From Stachybotrys elegans (Eukaryota > Ascomycota > Sordariomycetes > Hypocreales > Stachybotryaceae): a DNA stretch of 64,000 bases. The translations under genes and the position numbers were made by a program. The DNA is taken from contig JAGPNK010000033.1 in NCBI GenBank assembly GCA_020746835.1, forward strand, positions 62,001-126,000. The letters run 5' to 3'. Position 1 is the first letter of the stretch. Every line of letters starts with the position of its first letter. Positions 58,740-64,000 of this stretch are shown piece after piece. Below the pieces are notes generated by a model that was not told where the DNA came from, did no database searches, and was given only the letters and a program-made list of their open reading frames with translations.

Positions 58740-58990
58740 TGTTACGATTCCGGCGGAAGTCCTTAGGCTGCGTGGGCTCACAATAAAGAAGCTGACTTAC
58801 CATGTGATAGCTGTGGCTGTAGATGGTGCTATGGCCGCATTAGGCTAGGAATATATAATCGCATAAGGCCCAGCCCTAGAATAGAGTTCTAGATTAAGAG
58901 ATATATATAAGAAGGCCTTTGCCCCTCTGTTATATACCTCTCTCTTTCTCTTCCTTCTATTACTAAAATCTTTATCATTAATACTATACA
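58740..58990 (+). mobile_element. LTR-like segment nested in the transposon relic
   Basis: A 251 bp stretch beginning TGTTACGATTCCGG and ending ACTATACA (TG...CA). It has a TATATATAAG promoter-like element near 58911 and a pyrimidine-rich CTCTCTCTTTCTCTTCC block, the general layout of fungal Gypsy LTRs. It lies in or next to a patch with normal base composition. The A-rich, RIP-like sequence after 58991 could be a decayed retrotransposon interior. No second LTR or target duplication was found, so this is tentative. Confidence 0.35.
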
Positions 58991-60074
58991 CTTAATAGAG
59001 AATATAAACCAAAACGCTAGGGGCAGTACTAAACTAACCCCTCTAGAGCAGAGGCACTAGTAGCCCTAGGCTAGAAATAGCTAAACTGTAGAGGTAAGTC
59101 TATCTATTCTAAGAGGCTAAGGAATAGTATTACTAATAGTCTATATAATAGACTAGGGCTTTTAAGCCCTTTAAATAATAGTCTAATAGTTTAGACCTAG
59201 GCCTCCCCTAGAATTAAAAAGATAAGAAGAAGGTAAATAGGACTAGTAAGCCTACTAGAGCCTTCTTTAAATAATAGGCCTATATCTTAGAGCCTATTAA
59301 ACTATTAGAATAGTAGGAATAGCTACCTAATATACTGCTTTAGTAAAGGGAGATAGAGGGCTTTCTTTAAGTATTTTAGGCTATATAAAGCCTAGATAAT
59401 GTTTAATATATTCTATAGATAGAAAACCCTTATTAATTGTACTGCTATTAGTCTATTTATAACTGTATTTATAACTATAGTCCCTATAGCATGTAGTTAA
59501 AGCCTTAATGCAGTCTATTATTTAGAAAGTTAGTTAAATAATAGTATACTAAGGGATATATAATGCAGATAATTAAGTGTATTATATAATAGGCAATTAG
59601 GCATTTATATAATCTATTTAACCTTAGTATAACTAGAGGGAAGACCTTACTAATATCTCTTTCCCTTTAAGTAGTTTTATTCTATACTTGGGGGGTTTTA
59701 AATAGCTATATGAAATATATAAAAAAATCTAGAAAATCTAGAATTTAAGTATAATATAATAAAGTATATAATATAGCTTAAGTACTTTTTAAATTTTCTT
59801 TTTATTTTAAATTTTTAGAGATATATAATATTAAAGTAAAGCTATCTAGCTTATATAGTGTGTATAGTAGCTTATAGTGGGTTATAGTGAACAAAATCTT
59901 ATTCATACTATGCATTTTTATATTTTTTATATTCTAAAAGTTATATCTTTTTAATTAAAAAAGATATAAAGTTTTAAACTTAAATATAAAAAAGTAATAA
60001 ATCTATATTTTTATTATAAAAAGTTATAAAAAAATATCTATTTAGTTGGATTTTTAAATAAATATTTTACTAAT

Positions 60075-60126
60075 AGCTTTAAGGTGGATACTGTGAGAGT
60101 GGTATCAGACTTTTGACCCCCTACTG
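60075..60126 (-). repeat. Right terminal inverted repeat
   Basis: 52 bases ending TTTTGACCCCCTACTG and followed by TA; inverted partner of the left TIR. Confidence 0.92.
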
Positions 60127-60817
60127 TACATCCGTTTCACAACTTTCGCCTGCTTTGTTCGACCATTTGGCCAGCCTACAAGCCAAAATGCCTGATGACG
60201 AGTTATTCTAAACTTTCTTAGTACGTCGGATCCGGTATCAGCGGCTGATGTCGGACCAGGGGGCGGAAGACGGTCAAAATTGTGGTAAGGCAACTGAAGC
60301 GCGGAGTCGGGACTGAAGTCATTCAAGCTGGGCAGTGAATGGAGACAAATAAGACTGGGTGTTGATCATTTTCCCTCCTGTACCGCAGGGCTGTGGCCTC
60401 TGTCAAATAAATCGGCTCAAGTTAAGAACCTGGGATGATATTGCCACATCAGCTTGCCTACTATCGGCCAGATGAACCCTAACCCTACCACTCTGCCATA
60501 GCATGCTTCCCAGTGGAAATTCTGCTCGATCGGCGCCCGATCCGTTGACAGCAGGTGTATCACCAGAAGTCTCCAAGCCGGTTTCCTGAGGCCTCTGTCT
60601 CATGCCCTAGATGCAAGATCCCATTTCCTCCGAGGAATCCCCATTTCCGGGCTGGCTTTCCTTGTCGTCGATTTATCCTGTCAGGAATACAAGCACTCGC
60701 TACCGAATTGATGCACCTTACTAGGCCAGGTGTATCATCTCCCTCACAAACCAGTTAAGCCAATCGGTTAATTCGAGGAGAGGCAGGCCATCTCCCAGCA
60801 TAAAGATCTGATTACGG
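60127..60817. other. Intergenic region
   Basis: About 690 bases of normal composition between the transposon relic and the degenerate GH11 gene. No supported gene. It contains the short telomere-like CCCTAACCCTA at 60477-60487, judged incidental. Confidence 0.35.
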
Positions 60818-61720
60818 CTAAGAGACTACATAGAACTCAGCTCTCCCCCTGCTATAGAATGCCCGGACCCCGACAATCTGCCAGTTATGGTTGCCTAGAA
60901 AAAGACCATTGCTCTGCCATGCGTTGAAGTGATTCTGAGTGGTGATGGTACCCCCGACACGACGCGTTACTCGTACCGACCAATATCTCTGGTATGTCTG
61001 AATGCCATCGATCGAGGGCGCGTTGTACATAAGCTCTCTATAGATCATATACAAACCGCCGTCTGTCGTGATGTTACCGACGAGCCTACCTGCAGCGGCC
61101 GGGTTATCTGTCAGGGGTGTTAGCATTGGCACAGTGCAGTCTAGTCATGGAGACTGCGCGGATTATGCATCGCATCTCGATAGATTCAGCGGATAGTCCA
61201 AGAAAGATAATTCACGTACTAAAAGAGGTTAGCATGTACTTTGGCAGAAAGGAGTAACGGTCTTACCGGGTTCCGAAGTTATCAACGATAAAATACTCCG
61301 CGAGAGGGTTCTATCAAAAAGTTAGAGAATCCTGAACAGACGTTCAGCAAGGCGCATGTATACCCTGGTCCACCCAAATACCCCTATCCAGCTATTTCCT
61401 GACGGCTCGTATGTTCCGCTGTAGGTAATGCTGCGACTGCCGCCAACGCTCCATCCCTTTCCAACAAGCATGTTGGCCATGTCCCAGCTCACCGCGATGG
61501 AGCTGCCAGCGCTGTTGGTGATATTGAGGGAGCCTCCCGGCTCTGAACATTGAACAACATAATTCCCTGGATTGTACGGGGGAAGAGTGCCCGGCCCGCC
61601 ACCCGAAGCAGGGCAGGAAAGTTCCCATGTGGATGAAGCGACGTCCGAGAGGATCGTAGGAGCGGCCATCACGGCAGCAAAGGCCGAAGTGATGACCAGA
61701 ATAGATCTAATAGACACCAT
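60818..61720 (-). pseudogene. Degenerate GH11 xylanase-like gene
   Basis: The 5' part is readable: exon 61720-61364 begins with a signal peptide (MVSIRSILVITSAFAAVMA) and continues to VFGWTR; exon 61310-61267 encodes NPLAEYFIVDNFGT, keeping the nucleophile Glu. The 3' part (from about 61113 down to 60818) carries NITTDGGLYMIYRE, NAPSIDGIQTYQRYW and FLGNHNWQIVGVRAFYSRG. The acid/base Glu (ATEAY in the intact paralogue at 29999-30914) is Arg here, encoded CGG. The natural acceptor at 61114 puts a stop in frame; only a 181-nt intron to 61086 reads through, deleting ~8 residues. Either a pseudogene or a non-catalytic GH11-fold protein. Confidence 0.75.
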
Positions 61721-62425
61721 GCTATTGTGCGTTTGGGGATGGAGGGACCTAGCGATGTGGGATATGATCAACACTTGCTGCAATTTTAAGATGGTCCATC
61801 ACCCACAGCCACATGGGATCGACCCAGCTTTTAAGTCCTCCGGGTTTTGTGCCCCGTATCTCTGCATGATCTATTGAAAGAGTTTGTGTGCTAGAATTAT
61901 GCTGACCGGGGACTTCTGTGCAGCCAATAACACATGCAAGCACTTTCCTGCAGCATTTAGCCGCCTTTTTCCGTATGGCCTGCGCAGAACAACATGATTG
62001 TGCAGCTAACACCAATCCGTGCTTCTATTGGAACTTCTAGCCGGAAAGGCTTCTTTCTGCATCCACCAATGCGCGCGTAAAGTGCACTTTGGTATCACGG
62101 ACTGCTTTACCAATCTGCCTAGTTGTGTCCTCGGAGGGATGTAAGCCGAGTTCTGCTTACAGACTCTGCCAAGCCTCTCAACTTCCCCTCAAGCATCTCC
62201 TCAGTTTGGTTGAGCCATGCAACATAACACCAAGGAAGGTCTCCCATTCAAATTCACGAAAACCCAATGGGAGAAGACTGCTTCAAATTTGATCTCTCGC
62301 TGAACACGGACAAGAGAAAATATGTATATTAATGCTGCTTTCCTGCCCGCCAGGGCGGCTTAGGAAGAAGCTTTGCATCTGTTCCCAGTCCACGAAGCCG
62401 AACTCCTCCATTCCATGCCTCTTCA
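61721..62425. other. Intergenic region
   Basis: About 700 bases between two - strand genes. No supported gene; promoter of the GH11-like gene, without a clear TATA box. Confidence 0.35.
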
Positions 62426-63763
62426 TTACAATTTGAACCAAGCGTGTTGCATAATGGCCTTTGCAGTCCAACGAGCCTTTGGATCCCACTGGAGAAGGCT
62501 CCCTAGCAACTCAGCAAAGACATTCATTTCCTCTGGGGTGATGTCGCGGTGAACTCCAGTGCTGTCCACATACCACACACCTGTGCGAAGCTTACCGAGC
62601 AACGAGCGTGCGCCATGGGGAACCGAAGGATGATATGATCCTCCTGAATCTTCTTCGTCACCTACACCAATCGGCCGGCCTGCAGCGTCGACATCGTCCT
62701 CATAGAAGATGAGCCGTTTCGTCCATGTTTTGGACCACCATGGCTCTGGCATCTTACCCAGGACTTGGACCATATCATTCAAGTACTCGTCGTCGTCGTC
62801 ATCAAAATAATTAAATAGCTTTCTGCCTGTGCGGATCTCGAAGAGGCTGCAGCCCAGCGCCCACAAATCGATGCCAACAGTAATCGAATTTTCAAGCAAG
62901 AGCTCGGGCGATCGATATGGAGTTGGTAGCCCGTTCTCTCCCTGGGGCTTATTGATATAGAACGATTGGCCAAAATCAATGATGCATGATTCCCCGGAGG
63001 TGTATTTAGTCGGTACCTTTTCCCACGCAACTGGGTAGACGAGGTATTGAGGGACATAAGGAATGATATGACCTCTTTCCGAGCCCTTGAGAACATGGTT
63101 TTTCACTGGTTTACCGAGTATTCGAAGTATCGCGTCCTCGGCAAGACCATCAAGGCCCTGCGTTCGATGCAGAATGTTGTTGGGTGTAAGATCTATCAAG
63201 AAGCACTGTGAGCATGAACATGCCGTGGAAATTGTGATGCAAGACTTACCGCCATGGCAGATGCTATGCTTGTGAAGGAGATCTACTGCCTTAACCACTT
63301 CAAAACAGATACTTTTCAAAGCCTTGTCAGGGTCTTGTGGGGCGTCGTAAAGTCCGAGCGATACTTTGGGGCCAAGAAGAGGGTAAACAAAACAGACATG
63401 AGTGCCGTTCGGTCCCTGAATCTGGAAATGGTCGAGGGCGAGGCAAATAGAGCTGTCCTTTACGGAATTTCGAAGAGCATCGAGTTGAAGTTCGAAGCAT
63501 TCCTCGAGTGCTACACTGGCAATAACAATCTTGAGGGCGACGTATTTTGGCGGGCCGGGCGATGCTGTGTCTCGACAGAGCCAGACAGTGGCGAAACCAC
63601 CTCTACCAAGCTTGTGGATGACACGATACCGGCCTTCAGGACCGAAAGTATCTTGCAGATGAACAGGGTGGTGGCCAAGATGCTGGTACTCCTCGAGATG
63701 CTCTAAGCCGAATGGCGAATGCTCAAGGCGGAGTGTGGAAGGGGAAGGTTGTTGAAGAGTCAT
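62426..63763 (-). CDS. SRPK-like protein kinase
   Basis: Two exons, 63763-63193+57 and onward: exon 1 is 63763-63250, exon 2 is 63192-62426, with a 57-nt intron (63249-63193, GTAAGT...ATAG) that is in frame and stop-free. The model gives 426 residues. An N-terminal EEYQHLGHHPVHLQDTFG matches fungal SR-protein-kinase-like enzymes. Kinase motifs: glycine loop LGRGGFATVWL, VALK lysine, ICHGDLTPNNIL formed across the splice (HGD in place of HRD, as in many fungal SRPK-like kinases), IIDFGQSF, then PYRSPELLL and DLWALGCSLFEI. Likely an active Ser/Thr kinase, though the HGD change may affect activity. An upstream ATG at 63994 would add 77 unlike residues, so I prefer 63763. Confidence 0.87.
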   Translation of the reverse strand: MTLQQPSPSTLRLEHSPFGLEHLEEYQHLGHHPVHLQDTFGPEGRYRVIHKLGRGGFATVWLCRDTASPGPPKYVALKIVIASVALEECFELQLDALRNSVKDSSICLALDHFQIQGPNGTHVCFVYPLLGPKVSLGLYDAPQDPDKALKSICFEVVKAVDLLHKHSICHGGKSCITISTACSCSQCFLIDLTPNNILHRTQGLDGLAEDAILRILGKPVKNHVLKGSERGHIIPYVPQYLVYPVAWEKVPTKYTSGESCIIDFGQSFYINKPQGENGLPTPYRSPELLLENSITVGIDLWALGCSLFEIRTGRKLFNYFDDDDDEYLNDMVQVLGKMPEPWWSKTWTKRLIFYEDDVDAAGRPIGVGDEEDSGGSYHPSVPHGARSLLGKLRTGVWYVDSTGVHRDITPEEMNVFAELLGSLLQWDPKARWTAKAIMQHAWFKL

Positions 63764-64000
63764 TGTGAAGGATATCGGTGTGGAAACCTGTTCCTTAGGT
63801 GGCTGTGTGAGAGAGATCCTGAGCTGGCTTGAGTAGTGTGGGGATGTTCGGGAATGCCCAGTCAACCATTTCACTCTATTCAAAATTTCCAGGCCATTTT
63901 CGTCAAAGCACACTAGCCACATGGGCGGACGGGAATCCTGGTATCCTGTGTTCTCGACCCCCTGTACATGGAGAAAACAAGGCTCTTGCACCACGCAGCA
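63764..64000. promoter_or_regulatory. Upstream region of the kinase gene, to the window edge
   Basis: Open on the - strand in frame with the kinase up to 63994, but without kinase-family similarity. More likely promoter and leader than coding sequence. Confidence 0.35.

Larger units (their letters stand above)
58344..60126. mobile_element. RIP-degenerated DNA transposon relic, Tc1/mariner-like
   Basis: A 1783 bp element bounded by 52 bp terminal inverted repeats (49/52 identical) and flanked by TA on both sides. TA target duplication, long TIRs and this size fit Tc1/mariner-superfamily elements, including the fungal Fot1/Pogo group. No open reading frame survives: the interior is dense with TA dinucleotides (TATATA, CTATTA, AATAG) and poor in CpA and CpG, the signature left by repeat-induced point mutation. 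The three TIR mismatches are all C/T transitions. A GC-normal island and an LTR-like stretch lie inside it, so the interior may include a nested insertion rather than the original transposase gene. Confidence 0.85.

Noticed and set aside
60477..60487. CCCTAACCCTA, resembling telomere repeat
   Set aside because: Only about two units; too short to indicate an interstitial telomere or a subtelomeric position.

Overview
The window is nuclear DNA of a filamentous ascomycete, most likely a sordariomycete and plausibly Hypocreales. The evidence is 46-82 nt GT-AG introns with CTRAY-type branch points, C/T-rich leaders, CACCATGG start contexts, an RIP-like AT-rich transposon relic, and gene families largely restricted to such fungi (HeLo/NACHT and HET proteins, Pth11/SAT4-like receptors, TmpA, GH11 xylanase, NoxC). 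The species cannot be named from the sequence. Most genes needed splicing by eye; exon coordinates in the evidence fields come from frame, splice signals and family fit, and none has been tested with transcripts.

Layout. 1-8.2 kb: the 3' end of a calcineurin-like phosphoesterase, a four-TM MARVEL-like protein, a 2.6 kb gene-free stretch, a TmpA-like membrane flavoprotein and a six-exon SAT4/Pth11-like seven-TM protein. 10.2-18.6 kb: a HeLo-NACHT-ankyrin-ZZ NLR-like protein, two divergently transcribed paralogous small secreted cysteine-rich proteins and an unknown protein. 18.7-24 kb: a tannase/feruloyl esterase, a protein with a Ser/Thr-rich stalk and hydrophobic tail, and a DUF6601-like membrane protein. 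24.6-42.2 kb: an alpha/beta-hydrolase-NACHT protein ending in a polytopic membrane domain, a GH11 xylanase, a HET protein, a cysteine-rich secreted protein, a PNP_UDP protein with a membrane-anchored C-terminus and a type II membrane protein with a large ectodomain. 42.2-51.8 kb: an EF-hand NADPH oxidase (NoxC type), a sulfotransferase-like protein, a small heat-shock protein and a serine carboxypeptidase. 52-64 kb: a HET-like/ankyrin protein, an amidase, a 1.78 kb AT-rich transposon relic with 52 bp terminal inverted repeats, a degenerate GH11 copy and an SRPK-like kinase.

Two themes stand out. Five genes have architectures of fungal allorecognition or innate-immunity receptors, two of them with unusual C-terminal membrane domains. 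Secreted proteins (xylanase, esterase, carboxypeptidase, three cysteine-rich proteins) are interspersed with them. I see no PKS/NRPS-type metabolite cluster, no tRNA or rRNA gene, and no CRISPR array.
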